Positions 33,281-44,060 are shown, counted from the stretch's first letter. The stretch is 50,493 bases of DNA from Gemella cuniculi DSM 15828 (GCF_000425665.1 NZ_AUDW01000022.1:1-50493); one strand, 5' to 3'. The notes: generated by a model not told the origin, from the letters alone. Translations and numbers: made by a program.

Positions 33281-34417
33281 ATGATTAAACAATACACAAA
33301 AAACGGAAAGAACTACTATAAGTTTAGAAATATATACATAGGTATTGATACTACAACTGGTAAGGTAATACAACGGTCAAAATCAGGGTTTAAAACTAAA
33401 AAAGAAGCAGAATTGTACATCGCAAGGCTGCGAACAGATTTCGAAAACAATATTTACTTAAACAATAATATCACTACATTTAAAGAATTATTTGAGTTAT
33501 GGTATGACGGTTATAAACATACTGTAAAAGAAAATAGCTTAATAACCTCTAATGCTGTATTTAAAGTAATTTTAAAAGAATTTGAAAACTGGCCATTAAA
33601 AAAAATAACTCCAACTTACTGCCAAAAAATTTTAAATAAATGGTATAAAGAATATAAAACTTATAAAAAACTAAAATCTTATGTTGTAAACATTCTTAAC
33701 TATGCTATTGATTTAAAACTAATAACTACCAATGCTATGGCAATTACTAAAACTCCAAAACAGATTAAAGAAATAAAAGACAATAAAGAAATATATTACA
33801 CAAAAGAAGAATTACAACGATTTTTTGAGTTGTTAGAAAGTTCAGAAGAATATTACACAATAGTTATGTTTAGGTTATTAGCTTTTACCGGTATGAGAAA
33901 ATGCGAGTTACAAGCCCTTGAGTGGACAGATATTGATTTTACAAACAGCACCATAAATATAAATAAAACACTTGCTTATAATTTAAAATACGAACTTATC
34001 TCTCAAACTCCAAAAAGTGTAAGTAGTATAAGAAAAATAAGTATAGATAATAAAACCAGCCAAATGTTGCGAAAATGGAAAATACAACAACGTGAATTAT
34101 TATTTAAATTAGGTTACCATACTAATAAAAAACAGCCTTGCTTCACTAATCTAACTACTAACACTTATTTTAAGAAAAATTATCTCAATTATCGACTTAA
34201 TGCCATCTGTGAAAAACACAACTTTAAGAAGATTAAAATACATGGGTTTAGGCACACCCATTGTAGTTTATTATTTGAAAGTGGAGTTAGTATCCAGGAG
34301 GTACAAGAAAGGCTAGGACATTCAGATATTAAAGTTACAATGAACATTTACACACATGTAACAGAAAAACAAAAAGAAGAAGTCGGCAACAAGTTTCAAA
34401 AATACGTTAACTTTTAA
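33281..34417 (+). CDS. int: Site-specific tyrosine integrase
   Basis: 378 residues, phage/ICE type. An N-terminal AP2-like arm-binding domain (1-60; KFRNIYIGIDTTTGKVIQRS) is followed by a SAM-like core-binding domain (about 65-150) and a catalytic domain with Arg206 (TGMRKCE), Lys245, His321-x2-Arg324 (HGFRHTH), His347 (LGHSD) and nucleophile Tyr357. All catalytic residues are present. It lies 120 bp from attR and should insert the element at the 3' end of rplS. RBS AAAGGAAAAAGAAAA. Confidence 0.95.
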   Translation: MIKQYTKNGKNYYKFRNIYIGIDTTTGKVIQRSKSGFKTKKEAELYIARLRTDFENNIYLNNNITTFKELFELWYDGYKHTVKENSLITSNAVFKVILKEFENWPLKKITPTYCQKILNKWYKEYKTYKKLKSYVVNILNYAIDLKLITTNAMAITKTPKQIKEIKDNKEIYYTKEELQRFFELLESSEEYYTIVMFRLLAFTGMRKCELQALEWTDIDFTNSTININKTLAYNLKYELISQTPKSVSSIRKISIDNKTSQMLRKWKIQQRELLFKLGYHTNKKQPCFTNLTTNTYFKKNYLNYRLNAICEKHNFKKIKIHGFRHTHCSLLFESGVSIQEVQERLGHSDIKVTMNIYTHVTEKQKEEVGNKFQKYVNF

Positions 34418-34439
34418 AATAGTAACTACACGGTAACTA
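34418..34439 (+). repeat. Right arm-type repeat with paired GTAACTA
   Basis: Counterpart of 20623-20644: two GTAACTA heptamers 11 bp apart. It begins immediately after the integrase stop and lies about 100 bp inside attR. Confidence 0.6.
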
Positions 34440-34537
34440 TATTTAAAAATTAACTGTTATTGATAGGAAATATAAAAAATAAAAATGTTGATGTAATAGG
34501 GTTTATCAACGTAAAATATTTCATAGAAAATAAAAAC

Positions 34538-34556
34538 TTAAAGAAGTACGATAAAA
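34538..34556. repeat. attR (19-bp core)
   Basis: Identical to attL; a displaced copy of the rplS 3' end. The host sequence resumes after it. Confidence 0.9.
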
Positions 34557-34561
34557 TTATT

Positions 34562-34597
34562 AAAAACCTGGAGCATATAAGTTCTAGGTTTTTGTTT
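34562..34597 (+). terminator. Displaced original rplS terminator
   Basis: A 9-10-bp stem (AAAAACCT ... AGGTTTTT) followed by a T run lies 6 bp after attR. Its distance from the rplS 3'-end copy equals that of a normal rplS terminator, so it was probably the host's before insertion. Confidence 0.7.
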
Positions 34598-34605
34598 TTG
34601 TCTAA

Positions 34606-34665
34606 AAAAACAAAAAACTGATTATAAGGCAGAAATATTTTCTCTTACCTAATCAGTTTTTTTAT
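34606..34665. terminator. Bidirectional terminator between rplS locus and nan operon
   Basis: A 13-bp stem (34612-34624 with 34650-34662), with A and T runs on the two sides, separates the rightward rplS transcript from the leftward transporter operon. Confidence 0.8.
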
Positions 34666-34666
34666 T

Positions 34667-34966
34667 TTACCTATTTTTCATTTTTATTTTTATTTTCCTG
34701 TAGGAGTAAACTACCAAATTCATTACTACACTCGCAAAGAATATTGGCATATAAACATTTAAAAATGATACTCCAACTTCTTTACCTTGAACTATCTTAA
34801 AGTATATACCCAAAAATAGAACTAAAAGTGCTATTGCATTTATCAAAAGTGGTGATAACCATAATTTTTTAAAAGCTATGTTCATAATGTAAGTTATAAA
34901 CCATGATCCTAAAATATACCATTTACTATAAGTATACCAATACGCAAGTAAAAATAAAATATTCAT
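34667..34966 (-). CDS. Small membrane protein of the nanE operon
   Basis: 99 residues, three or four hydrophobic helices (MNILFLLAYWYTYSKWYILG, LSPLLINAIALLVLFLGIYF, VYMPIFFASVVMNLVVYSYR), basic C-terminus; family not recognised. The start is the ATG overlapping the nanE stop (TAATG); a longer frame reaching into nanE is unlikely. As the last gene of the operon it may assist sugar transport, but nothing in the sequence shows this. Confidence 0.7.
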   Translation of the reverse strand: MNILFLLAYWYTYSKWYILGSWFITYIMNIAFKKLWLSPLLINAIALLVLFLGIYFKIVQGKEVGVSFLNVYMPIFFASVVMNLVVYSYRKIKIKMKNR

Positions 34967-35658
34967 TATCTTAATTCCGCTAAAAACCTTGAAGTAATTT
35001 CTTGTGGTCTTGTTATAGCTCCACCAACTACAACACAATGTGCCCCAGCCTCTAATGCTTCTTTAGCTTGTTTAGGTTCATGAATTTTCCCTTCTGCTAT
35101 GACAGGAATTTTTACATTTTTTACTATCTCTTTTATCAAATTAGAATCGAATTTTTTGGATTCCTTAGTATAAGGGGTATAGCCATTCATTGTAGTTCCT
35201 ACATAATCTACTCCTGCTTTTTCCGCTTCAATAGCTTCTTCTAAATTCGAGATATCAGCCATAAGTACTACATCTGGATATTTTTCCTTAATTTCTTTTA
35301 CGAATTCACTTGGTGTTTTCCCATCACCACGTTCTTGTAAAGTACAATCAAGTGCAATAATATCAGAACCAACGCCCACTAATTTATCAACTTCATCCAT
35401 AGTAGTCGTAATATAAGATGCATAACCTGGATAAGATTTTTTTATAATTCCAATAACAGGCAAGTTAGTCTGCTTTCTTATCTGTTCAATATCTATAATT
35501 CCTTGTGCACGAATAGCTTTGACTCCTGCATTTTTCGCAGCTTGTGCCATAAGGCACATTACTCCACCGTTTTCTTTATACAGTGGTTCTCCTGGAAGTG
35601 CTTGACATGATACTATCAATTCACCTTGTAAATATTCAAATAACTCTTGTTTATCCAT
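34966..35658 (-). CDS. nanE: N-acylglucosamine-6-phosphate 2-epimerase
   Basis: 230-residue TIM-barrel enzyme that converts N-acetylmannosamine-6-phosphate to N-acetylglucosamine-6-phosphate in sialic acid catabolism. Visible family features are SCQALPGEPLY at the start, IIKKSYPGY, ALDCTLQERGDG, AGVDYVGTTMNGYTPYT and VIAEGKIHEPKQA with the catalytic Lys. Coupled to an ABC importer, it suggests import of sialic acid or N-acetylmannosamine. No lyase (nanA) or kinase (nanK) is in this window. Confidence 0.95.
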   Translation of the reverse strand: MDKQELFEYLQGELIVSCQALPGEPLYKENGGVMCLMAQAAKNAGVKAIRAQGIIDIEQIRKQTNLPVIGIIKKSYPGYASYITTTMDEVDKLVGVGSDIIALDCTLQERGDGKTPSEFVKEIKEKYPDVVLMADISNLEEAIEAEKAGVDYVGTTMNGYTPYTKESKKFDSNLIKEIVKNVKIPVIAEGKIHEPKQAKEALEAGAHCVVVGGAITRPQEITSRFLAELR

Positions 35659-35662
35659 AGAT

Positions 35663-36490
35663 TTATCCTTTCACTGCTCCTAGCGTTACACCTTGTGTAA
35701 AATAATTTTGGAAACATATAAACACTATAATCATTGGTAAAGATGCCAAAGATGCACCAGCCATCAATAATCCATAATCATTAGAAAATTCTTGTCCTTG
35801 TGCTAATGCCGCAAGCCCAAGTGGTAATGTAGACATATCTGGTGTATTTGAAAAAATAAGTTGTGAAAAATAATCATTCCAACTAGCAATAAACGTGAAA
35901 ATTGCTAAAGCGCCTATACCTGGTTTAATAATTGGTAATGCTATATTGGTAAATGTTCTAATCTCTCCACATCCATCTATTCTAGCTGATTCTAATAATT
36001 CTCTAGGAATTGCTTGAGAAAATTGTCTCATTAAAAATACTCCAAAAGGCCATCCTACGGCTGGTAATATAAGTGCATAATATGTGTTCATTAAATTAAG
36101 CTCTGTTATTAGATTTAACAAAGGAATCAATATAACTTGTTTAGGTAACGCCATAGCTGCAACAAATATCATAAAAATAATTTTTACACCTGGAAACGTT
36201 TTTTTTGCTAAAGCATACCCGGCTAATGCTGAAGTTGCACACACCAAAAACGTTGTCATTACGGAAATAAATACTGAGTTAAAAAACCATCTTAATGTAT
36301 TTGGTGTGAATAATTTTTCATAATTTTCTAAAGTTGGAGATGTTGGCCACCATTCTGGAGGAATAGTAATCGCAACATCCTGAAGTTTAAATGACCCAGT
36401 TGCTATCCAATAAAACGGAAAAATAAAAAATATAGTTAATCCTATCAAAATTATCATGGATACAATTTTAAAAATACTAATGTTTTTCAT
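35663..36490 (-). CDS. Sugar ABC transporter permease (MalG class)
   Basis: 275 residues, six membrane helices. The inner-membrane-component loop EAA motif reads ELLESARIDGCGEIRTFTNI, ALPIIKP (about 165-190), which docks the ATPase. The N-terminal FPFYWIATGSFK is typical of CUT1 MalG-type permeases. Pairs with the upstream MalF-class permease (12-bp gap). RBS AAGGAGATTTTAGT. Confidence 0.93.
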   Translation of the reverse strand: MKNISIFKIVSMIILIGLTIFFIFPFYWIATGSFKLQDVAITIPPEWWPTSPTLENYEKLFTPNTLRWFFNSVFISVMTTFLVCATSALAGYALAKKTFPGVKIIFMIFVAAMALPKQVILIPLLNLITELNLMNTYYALILPAVGWPFGVFLMRQFSQAIPRELLESARIDGCGEIRTFTNIALPIIKPGIGALAIFTFIASWNDYFSQLIFSNTPDMSTLPLGLAALAQGQEFSNDYGLLMAGASLASLPMIIVFICFQNYFTQGVTLGAVKG

Positions 36491-36502
36491 ACTAAAATCT
36501 CC

Positions 36503-37408
36503 TTAATCATCCTCACTAGATAAGAACTTAAATTGTAAAATCGAAATTATGCCAATAATAATAGCAAGTATAATTCCCATGGCACTAGCAACACCATGAT
36601 TACCATTTTTTATGGCAGCTTCGTAGACTAAATACATTATTGTACTCGTTCCATAGTTTGGTCCTCCTGCAGTTAATAGCTGAATCAAAGCAAATATTTG
36701 GAACGAGTTAATTGTTGTTACCACAACTATATACAGAGTTGTAGGTTTTATCAAAGGCCAAGTTATTTTAGTAAATACTTGCCACTTCGTTGCTCCATCT
36801 ATTTCAGAAGCTTCCAGCAATTCTTTGGGTACATTTCCCAACGCCGCTACATATAAAATTATAGGTTGTCCTAAAGAAGTTGTAATAAGTATTGTTATAA
36901 TGGCGTACAATGCTGTTTTAGGATTTCCCAACCAGTCAATATTTTCATTTATTAAATGCATAGATTTAAATACATAATTCAATATTCCATATTCTGGATG
37001 ATAAATCCAAGCCCATACAACAGTTACAGATACAACTGATGAAATTGCAGGAATATAAAATACTCCACGGAAAAATGATCTCACTACTGCACTCTTATTA
37101 TAAATAGTTACAGCCACAAAAATAGATATAATTACAACTATTGGCACAGCTACAATCGTAACAATAACCGTATTAACTAATGATTTCATAAATGGCTCAT
37201 GTATGGTTGCACCATTTCCACTAAAAAGTAAATCTGAATAATGTTTTAAACCAACAAAAACTGGATTTTTTTTAGCAAAACTATACAAAGATAATTGTAA
37301 TCCACGTAACATTGGAACTAAAACAAATGTTATAAAAAATAAACTAACTGGTAGTATAAATAAATACCCACTATAATCTATTTTTCTTTTTTTCTTTATA
37401 GCTCTCAT
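36503..37408 (-). CDS. Sugar ABC transporter permease (MalF class)
   Basis: 301 residues, six membrane helices after a basic start (RAIKKKRKIDYSGYLFILP). EAA loop: ELLEASEIDGATKWQVFTKI, TWPLIKP. Sequence features are those of CUT1 MalF-like permeases. With the MalG partner it forms the channel of the importer. RBS GAGGAGGTCTT. Confidence 0.93.
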   Translation of the reverse strand: MRAIKKKRKIDYSGYLFILPVSLFFITFVLVPMLRGLQLSLYSFAKKNPVFVGLKHYSDLLFSGNGATIHEPFMKSLVNTVIVTIVAVPIVVIISIFVAVTIYNKSAVVRSFFRGVFYIPAISSVVSVTVVWAWIYHPEYGILNYVFKSMHLINENIDWLGNPKTALYAIITILITTSLGQPIILYVAALGNVPKELLEASEIDGATKWQVFTKITWPLIKPTTLYIVVVTTINSFQIFALIQLLTAGGPNYGTSTIMYLVYEAAIKNGNHGVASAMGIILAIIIGIISILQFKFLSSEDD

Positions 37409-37442
37409 AAGACCTCCTCAAATAATAATTATTTTATGGTAT

Positions 37443-37474
37443 AAAAAAGGGATAGAAGCAAATCTATCCCTTTT
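37443..37474 (-). terminator. Intra-operon terminator after the binding-protein gene
   Basis: A perfect 11-bp stem (37445-37455 with 37464-37474), with six or more Ts on the minus strand, lies between the binding-protein and permease genes. It would let part of the transcripts stop, giving more binding protein than permease. Confidence 0.85.
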
Positions 37475-37480
37475 GTTAAA

Positions 37481-38782
37481 TTATAATGCTTCTTTTATAG
37501 TTTTGTCTGCATCTGATACAAATTTATCTAAACCTTCTTTTGGTGTAGTTTTTCCATTTAATACACCTTGAACCATGTTAAACCAAAGCGGTCTCATTTT
37601 AGCAAATCCTGGTATAGTATTATAATATGGCCCATATTGTTCTGTTAAACTTTCTGCAAACTTAAGTTCCTCTGAATCATATAAACCTGTTTCTCCTTTT
37701 TTAGCTGAGAAATTTCCAGATGCTAGTAGAGTACGTTTACCCCAATCCTTATCATTTATCATAAAATCAACGAATTTTTTAGCTGCATCCGCTTTTGCTT
37801 TATCACCATTATCAAAGATAGCTGGTCCTGCTACTAGGTATTCATACTGTGCTTTTCCTCCACTATTTGGGAATGGTAAAAACTTATAATTGAATCCAGA
37901 AGCATGTGAAGCTGCTGTCCCTGGTGAGAAAAGAATAGTGGTTGCTGCACGACCAGACTTAAACGATTCTAATGCGTCTTTACCTTCTAGTGCTACCCCT
38001 TGTCCTAATAGACCATCATCATACGCTTTTTTTACCCATTCTAATCCTTTTACACCATTTTCATCGTTTATAGTATATTTTGTAATATCTTTATCTGTAA
38101 TCCAAGAATTATAAAGGTTAGATACAAAAGCTCTTGGCCCTTGATCACCAGCTTGTGATTTAGTATAAAATAACGCTGGATTGATATTTGGATCTTTTTC
38201 TTTTACAGCTCTTAAGAATTTTTCGTACTCTTCTACTGTCCAACTTCTATCTGCTTTATCTAATGGCAGCAAATGACTTACACCTAGTTTATCTGTTAAA
38301 TCTTTGTTTACTCCCATTAAGAAAGGTGCAACACCTTGTGGATACATATAAAGCTTATCTTTATAGGTCGATGCTTTCACTGCTGCATCATTTAATTTTG
38401 ATGTATCAACATTATCTAATGGAACTAACAAGTCTTTTGCAGCCCATGAAATAACTCTTCCTGGAGCATCATAAATTACATCTGGTGCCGTTTTTGATTG
38501 AATTGCCGTCTCAATTTTAGCTGGTCCATCTGTAAACTCAATTTTTTGATAGTTTACTTTAATATTAGGATGTTTTTCTTCAAATGCTTTTATTAATGCG
38601 GCATCATAATCCTCCGTTTTAGTAAACTCCTTGTCTTTTGTAAATTGTGGAAAATCCCAATAAGTAATTTCTACTTTTTGATTGGGATCTGAGGTTTTTT
38701 CTTCTTTTTTACCTCCCACACACCCTGTAAGAACAATAGCTGTTGTAGTAATTACAGCCAATATTTTATTTATTTTTCTCAT
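37481..38782 (-). CDS. Sugar-binding lipoprotein of the ABC importer
   Basis: 433 residues, family 1 extracellular solute-binding protein. Signal peptide with lipobox VLTGC (acylated Cys21), so it is membrane-tethered outside the cell. Family segments include VEITYWDFPQF, FEEKHPNIKVNYQ and VAGPAIFDNGD. The operon context with nanE points to sialic acid or N-acetylmannosamine as ligand; binding residues are not identifiable by eye. RBS AAGGAGGACTCAATT. Confidence 0.92.
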   Translation of the reverse strand: MRKINKILAVITTTAIVLTGCVGGKKEEKTSDPNQKVEITYWDFPQFTKDKEFTKTEDYDAALIKAFEEKHPNIKVNYQKIEFTDGPAKIETAIQSKTAPDVIYDAPGRVISWAAKDLLVPLDNVDTSKLNDAAVKASTYKDKLYMYPQGVAPFLMGVNKDLTDKLGVSHLLPLDKADRSWTVEEYEKFLRAVKEKDPNINPALFYTKSQAGDQGPRAFVSNLYNSWITDKDITKYTINDENGVKGLEWVKKAYDDGLLGQGVALEGKDALESFKSGRAATTILFSPGTAASHASGFNYKFLPFPNSGGKAQYEYLVAGPAIFDNGDKAKADAAKKFVDFMINDKDWGKRTLLASGNFSAKKGETGLYDSEELKFAESLTEQYGPYYNTIPGFAKMRPLWFNMVQGVLNGKTTPKEGLDKFVSDADKTIKEAL

Positions 38783-38857
38783 AATTGAGTCCTCCTTATT
38801 TTTATTTATAAAATTTAACTCCTTAAATTATTTTTACCTTAATCCTAAAATAAAACT

Positions 38858-39961
38858 CTAATCTAGTATACTTTTTTCTGTTTGTGCATCAAAATAGTGT
38901 GCTCTATTCATATCAAGTGCAAATGTTATTTCATCACCCATTTTAATATTTTGTCTCGAATGAACTATCGCTTTTACATTTTCTCCATTCAAATCTGTAT
39001 GAACTATATATTCTGAACCTAATAGCTCTGCAACGATTACTTTCGAAGTTATTTTAGAGTGCGAATATGTTTCTAATACTAGAGGATCATTTGAAATGTT
39101 CTCTGGTCTTATTCCAAGCACCACTTCTTTTCCTTCATAGCCTAAATCATTCAATTTATTATAATGTGCTTCTGGTATTTCTATTGAGCCTCCATCTTTA
39201 GTCAAAAAGTTCTTATCAACAATTCTCCCATGTAAAAAATTCATTGTTGGTGCTCCTATAAAACCAGCTACAAAAAGATTCTCTGGATGATCATATATTT
39301 GCTTTGGACTACCTACTTGTTGAACAACACCTTTTTTCATTACAACAATTCTATCAGCCATAGTCATAGCTTCTGTTTGATCATGAGTTACATATATAGT
39401 TGTCGCTCCAAGTGTATTATGAATTTTTATTATTTCGGCACGCATATTACTTCTCAATTTTGCATCAAGATTAGATAAAGGTTCATCCATCAAAAAAACT
39501 TTGGGACTTCTAACTATAGCACGCCCTAATGCTACCCTTTGTCTTTGACCACCAGACAATGCTTTTGGTTTTCTATCCAACAATTCTTCTAAACCTAAAA
39601 TTTTAGCAGCTTCTTCCACTTTTGCTTTTATTTCTTCCTTAGGAACTTTTCTAAGTTTTAGGGCAAATGCCATATTATCAAAAACAGTCATATGTGGATA
39701 TAGCGCATAACTTTGAAATACCATAGCTATATCTCTATCTTTAGGTTCAACATCATTTACTAATTTTTCTCCTATATAAAACTCTCCTTTTGTAATGTCT
39801 TCCAATCCCGCTATCATTCTTAGCGTTGTTGATTTACCACATCCAGATGGACCTACAAACACAACAAATTCTTTATCAGCTACTTCTAAATTAAAATCCG
39901 TTACAGCACAGAAACCATTATCATATTCTTTATATATATTTTTTAGTGATAAACTTGCCAT
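38858..39961 (-). CDS. Sugar ABC transporter ATPase (MsmK/UgpC/MalK type)
   Basis: 367 residues. An ABC domain (1-240) has Walker [10 protein letters not shown], signature [14 protein letters not shown], Walker [15 protein letters not shown] and switch His in VTHDQ. A C-terminal OB-type TOBE domain (about 245-367) follows with [11 protein letters not shown]. This two-domain form energises CUT1 sugar importers and is often shared by several. Being first in the nan operon makes a dedicated role possible. RBS AGGAGGTTGAC. Confidence 0.94.
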   Translation of the reverse strand: MASLSLKNIYKEYDNGFCAVTDFNLEVADKEFVVFVGPSGCGKSTTLRMIAGLEDITKGEFYIGEKLVNDVEPKDRDIAMVFQSYALYPHMTVFDNMAFALKLRKVPKEEIKAKVEEAAKILGLEELLDRKPKALSGGQRQRVALGRAIVRSPKVFLMDEPLSNLDAKLRSNMRAEIIKIHNTLGATTIYVTHDQTEAMTMADRIVVMKKGVVQQVGSPKQIYDHPENLFVAGFIGAPTMNFLHGRIVDKNFLTKDGGSIEIPEAHYNKLNDLGYEGKEVVLGIRPENISNDPLVLETYSHSKITSKVIVAELLGSEYIVHTDLNGENVKAIVHSRQNIKMGDEITFALDMNRAHYFDAQTEKSILD

Positions 39962-39993
39962 GTCAACCTCCTAATTTTTATATTATATATTTA

Positions 39994-40035
39994 ATGTGTC
40001 AACCACATGGTAGCATATATTTTTTATTTTGTAAA
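39994..40035 (-). promoter_or_regulatory. Promoter and candidate operator of the nanE transporter operon
   Basis: TTTACA (40030-40035), 17 bp, extended TGC then TACCAT (40007-40012). A palindrome ATGTG-N5-CACAT (39994-40008) overlaps the -10 and start, a likely repressor site. The regulator is not in the window. Confidence 0.6.
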
Positions 40036-40484
40036 GGCTTTTATTTATTCATTTATTACTTATCAATAAAATATTAATTTTATTCTTAGTATATTATTTT
40101 TTTATTTCTATAAAGTAATTCTTTAACTTATAAATACTGGAATTGTATTTTATAATTTCTAGAAAAAAATCAAATAAAACAAGATAAAAAAAAGAAAATA
40201 AAGTAAATATTAATACAATATTGAATTTAAATAAATCATATTTCTTAATTTAATGCATTAATCGAAATAAAAGTTTATTATTATTTTTTCTTATATTACA
40301 AAAAATATATTTTATCTAATAATATCATAGAATTCTTCTTACTTTTACTTTTGCTACACCTTACAAACTTAACACTTTTTATAAGAAAAACACATATAAT
40401 TTCAAATAAAAAAAGAAAATTCATAGACTAATTAATAATATTTTTTATAATCCTATATAATTTTTTATTATTATCATATTAAGA
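40036..40484. other. Intergenic AT-rich stretch without genes
   Basis: About 450 bp, nearly all A/T; no reading frame with an RBS, no RNA-like fold evident, and no repeat beyond A/T tracts. Confidence 0.6.
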
Positions 40485-40536
40485 ATATAAAAAAAGATGA
40501 ATCTTCAACTAATAAAAATTTTCTAAAATTCATCTT
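40485..40536 (-). terminator. Terminator of apbE
   Basis: A 9-bp stem (40494-40502 with 40528-40536) is followed by a 7-T run on the minus strand. Confidence 0.75.
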
Positions 40537-40592
40537 CTCATATTTATACAGCAAAATTATAAATTCTAAATTTTAAACTGTTAATTCTATTT

Positions 40593-41525
40593 TTAGATTA
40601 TATTGTTTTCCAAACCTGAAGAAAAATAAATTTCTCCTTTTTTTGTTATAACTATACCTTCTATATCTTCGTTATCTTCTATTTCATCCATCACATCTTC
40701 AATGTCTCTCCCAAATAATTTTGTTGTCCAAATCTCCCCGTCTACTGATGAATTAGAAATAATGGTAAGTCCTGCAACTTCTGATTCAATCGGATATCCT
40801 GTTTTAGGATTTAAAATATGATGATAAACTTTTCCATCTTTTTTTAAAATTCTTTCATAAATACCAGATGTAACTACAGATTTATTTTTTACTTTTAAAA
40901 CACAAACATAGTTTCCCCTACTTAAATTTGGATCTTGAATTCCTACTCTCCAATATTTATCTTCACTATGCAGCGCTTCGCCAAATGTTAAAAAATTTCC
41001 TCCCAAATTTATAAAACCAGATTTTACACCCACACTTTTCAAATAGTCTATTATAAGATCTGCTATATAACCTTTAGCTATTGCTCCTAGATTTATTTGC
41101 ATACCTTTTCTTAAAAGATAGACACTCTCTTTTTTATCATTTAGAATTATATCTTTTGGATTAGTAATTTTTAATAAGTTATTTATTTCTTCCGAAGTAG
41201 GTACTTTGGCATCAAGGAAACCAATTTTCCAACATTGAATAATTGGTCCTATAGCTACGTTAAAAAAACTATTTTTTTCATCACTATGTTTTTTAGCTAA
41301 TTTTATTAAATTATATAAATCAGGGCTTACATTTAATTCTTTAATCCCCGCATTATGATTTATTTCCATTAATTCAGAACTATCATCATTTGCACTAAAT
41401 CTATGTTCATATAAACACAATAAATCAACAACTTTTTCCAAAATTATTTCTGCATTTTCTTTATGATAAATTGCTATATCAATAGCCGCTCCCATTAACC
41501 TTATAGACTTTGTTTTCAATTTCAT
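40593..41525 (-). CDS. apbE: FAD:protein FMN transferase (ApbE family)
   Basis: About 310 residues. ApbE attaches FMN from FAD to Ser/Thr in flavoproteins. Family elements visible: RLMGAAIDIAIY at the start, FSANDDSSELMEINHNAG, INLGAIAKGYIADL, GFINLGGNFLTFG, HHILNPKTGYPI and VDGEIWTTKLFG, the Gram-positive form of the C-terminal motif. No lipobox, so it is intracellular. I start at MKLKTKSIRLMG, 36 bp inside the longest frame, because the first ATG has no RBS. No target flavoprotein is adjacent. Confidence 0.9.
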   Translation of the reverse strand: MKLKTKSIRLMGAAIDIAIYHKENAEIILEKVVDLLCLYEHRFSANDDSSELMEINHNAGIKELNVSPDLYNLIKLAKKHSDEKNSFFNVAIGPIIQCWKIGFLDAKVPTSEEINNLLKITNPKDIILNDKKESVYLLRKGMQINLGAIAKGYIADLIIDYLKSVGVKSGFINLGGNFLTFGEALHSEDKYWRVGIQDPNLSRGNYVCVLKVKNKSVVTSGIYERILKKDGKVYHHILNPKTGYPIESEVAGLTIISNSSVDGEIWTTKLFGRDIEDVMDEIEDNEDIEGIVITKKGEIYFSSGLENNII

Positions 41526-41561
41526 ATGATACTTCACCACTTTTATTTTATATTTTTTCAT

Positions 41562-41854
41562 GAAGTTGACTTAAAATCTCAAACTTTCACTAATTGTAAA
41601 TAAGTATAATAGTTTATCCATTTTCTAATCTACTTCTTAAAAATTCTTTAAAAATTTGACAAACTGCGTAGAAACTGTTTAATAAACTCCCTATCAAGAT
41701 TGCACAAATTGAAATTTTCAAGAAAACTTCTCTTATTATAAGGCTTTATACACCTGCATGTTTTTAAAATCTAAGTTTGCAATCTTAATACAAGAACAAT
41801 CCTAAAAATTTCTACGAAATTACGATTTTAAGTCTTTTCCTCTAAAAGTATACT
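41562..41854. other. Intergenic stretch before apbE
   Basis: No gene. AT-rich with a weak TATTATACT element near 41607 that may serve apbE; otherwise nothing seen. Confidence 0.4.
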
Positions 41855-41891
41855 AGAAAAAGGGATAGAAATCAATACGATTTCTATCCCT
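41855..41891 (-). terminator. Terminator of the glycolytic operon
   Basis: A perfect 12-bp stem (41861-41872 with 41880-41891) followed by TTTTT on the minus strand, 17 bp after the eno stop. Confidence 0.9.
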
Positions 41892-41908
41892 AATATTCTC
41901 TTAAATAA

Positions 41909-43243
<1,335 letters not shown>

Positions 43244-43270
43244 TTAATTTATTTACTTACTTTTCTTAAA

Positions 43271-44035
43271 TTAAGCTAATTTCCCGCCCTCTAAAAGCGC
43301 TAAGAATGAATCAACTTTTAGAGAAGCTCCACCTACTAAAGCACCATCAACATCTGGGCATGCTAAATATTCTTTTACATTTTCCGGTTTTACTGAACCA
43401 CCATACTGCACACGAACTTTATCAGCTACTTCTTTGCCATAAAGTCCTTCTACAATATCACGTACAGATTTACACATTTTTTGTGCATCTTCTTTAGTTG
43501 CAGATTTACCAGTTCCAATAGCCCAAATTGGTTCATAAGCCACCACTAATTTTTCTGCTTGCTCTTTAGTTAACCCTGCCAAGTCAGCTTGTAACTGAGT
43601 AGTAATAACTTCTATTGCTTTTCCAGCTTCATATTGTTCTAAAGTTTCTCCACAACACACAATAGGTACCAATCCGTTTTCGAATGCAGCGATAGTTTTT
43701 TTGTTGATTAATTCATCAGTTTCTCCAAAGTACTCTCGTCTTTCAGAATGGCCTAAAATGACATATTTTACACCAAGGTCACTTAATACAAATGGAGAAA
43801 TCTCTCCAGTAAAAGCTCCACTTTTTTCAAAATGGCAGTTCTCTGCCCCAATATTTAATTCACTATTTTTAGTTAATTCTACTAACGAATCTAAATGTGT
43901 TGCTGGTGCACAAATAGCCGATTCCACTTGCGTTGAAGTTGGAACTTTACCAATCACTTCTTTTGCAAATTCTCTTGCTTCAGCTACTGTTAAGTTCATT
44001 TTCCAGTTTCCTGCTATAAATGGTATTCTTGTCAT
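43271..44035 (-). CDS. tpiA: Triosephosphate isomerase
   Basis: 254 residues. Interconverts dihydroxyacetone phosphate and glyceraldehyde-3-phosphate. Catalytic elements: NWKMN (Lys12), GHSERR (His), and [15 protein letters not shown] (Glu plus the flexible loop). RBS AAGGAGAGTATCACT. It lies 25 bp after pgk. Confidence 0.98.
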   Translation of the reverse strand: MTRIPFIAGNWKMNLTVAEAREFAKEVIGKVPTSTQVESAICAPATHLDSLVELTKNSELNIGAENCHFEKSGAFTGEISPFVLSDLGVKYVILGHSERREYFGETDELINKKTIAAFENGLVPIVCCGETLEQYEAGKAIEVITTQLQADLAGLTKEQAEKLVVAYEPIWAIGTGKSATKEDAQKMCKSVRDIVEGLYGKEVADKVRVQYGGSVKPENVKEYLACPDVDGALVGGASLKVDSFLALLEGGKLA

Positions 44036-44060
44036 AGTGATACTCTCCTTGAGTTTTTTA

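Larger units (their letters stand above)
20553..34556. mobile_element. Integrated phage satellite (PICI-like element) in the 3' end of rplS
   Basis: A 14.0-kb insertion is bounded by a 19-bp direct repeat of the rplS 3' end. Reading from attR leftward: tyrosine integrase, abiF, Stl-like repressor (all rightward), then divergently a Cro-like regulator, helix-turn-helix genes, primase/SF3 helicase, iteron-type origin, small genes, a broken late regulator, a cos-like patch, phage head-gene remnant, scaffold-like gene and hicAB. There are no conjugation genes, terminase, portal, capsid, tail or lysis genes. The integrase-repressor / divergent replication layout is that of Gram-positive phage-inducible chromosomal islands. 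A decayed prophage is the alternative. Confidence 0.88.

Noticed and set aside
20553-34556. Conjugative element (ICE) interpretation
   Set aside because: The integrase resembles Tn916-type enzymes, but no relaxase, coupling protein or type IV secretion genes are present in 14 kb.
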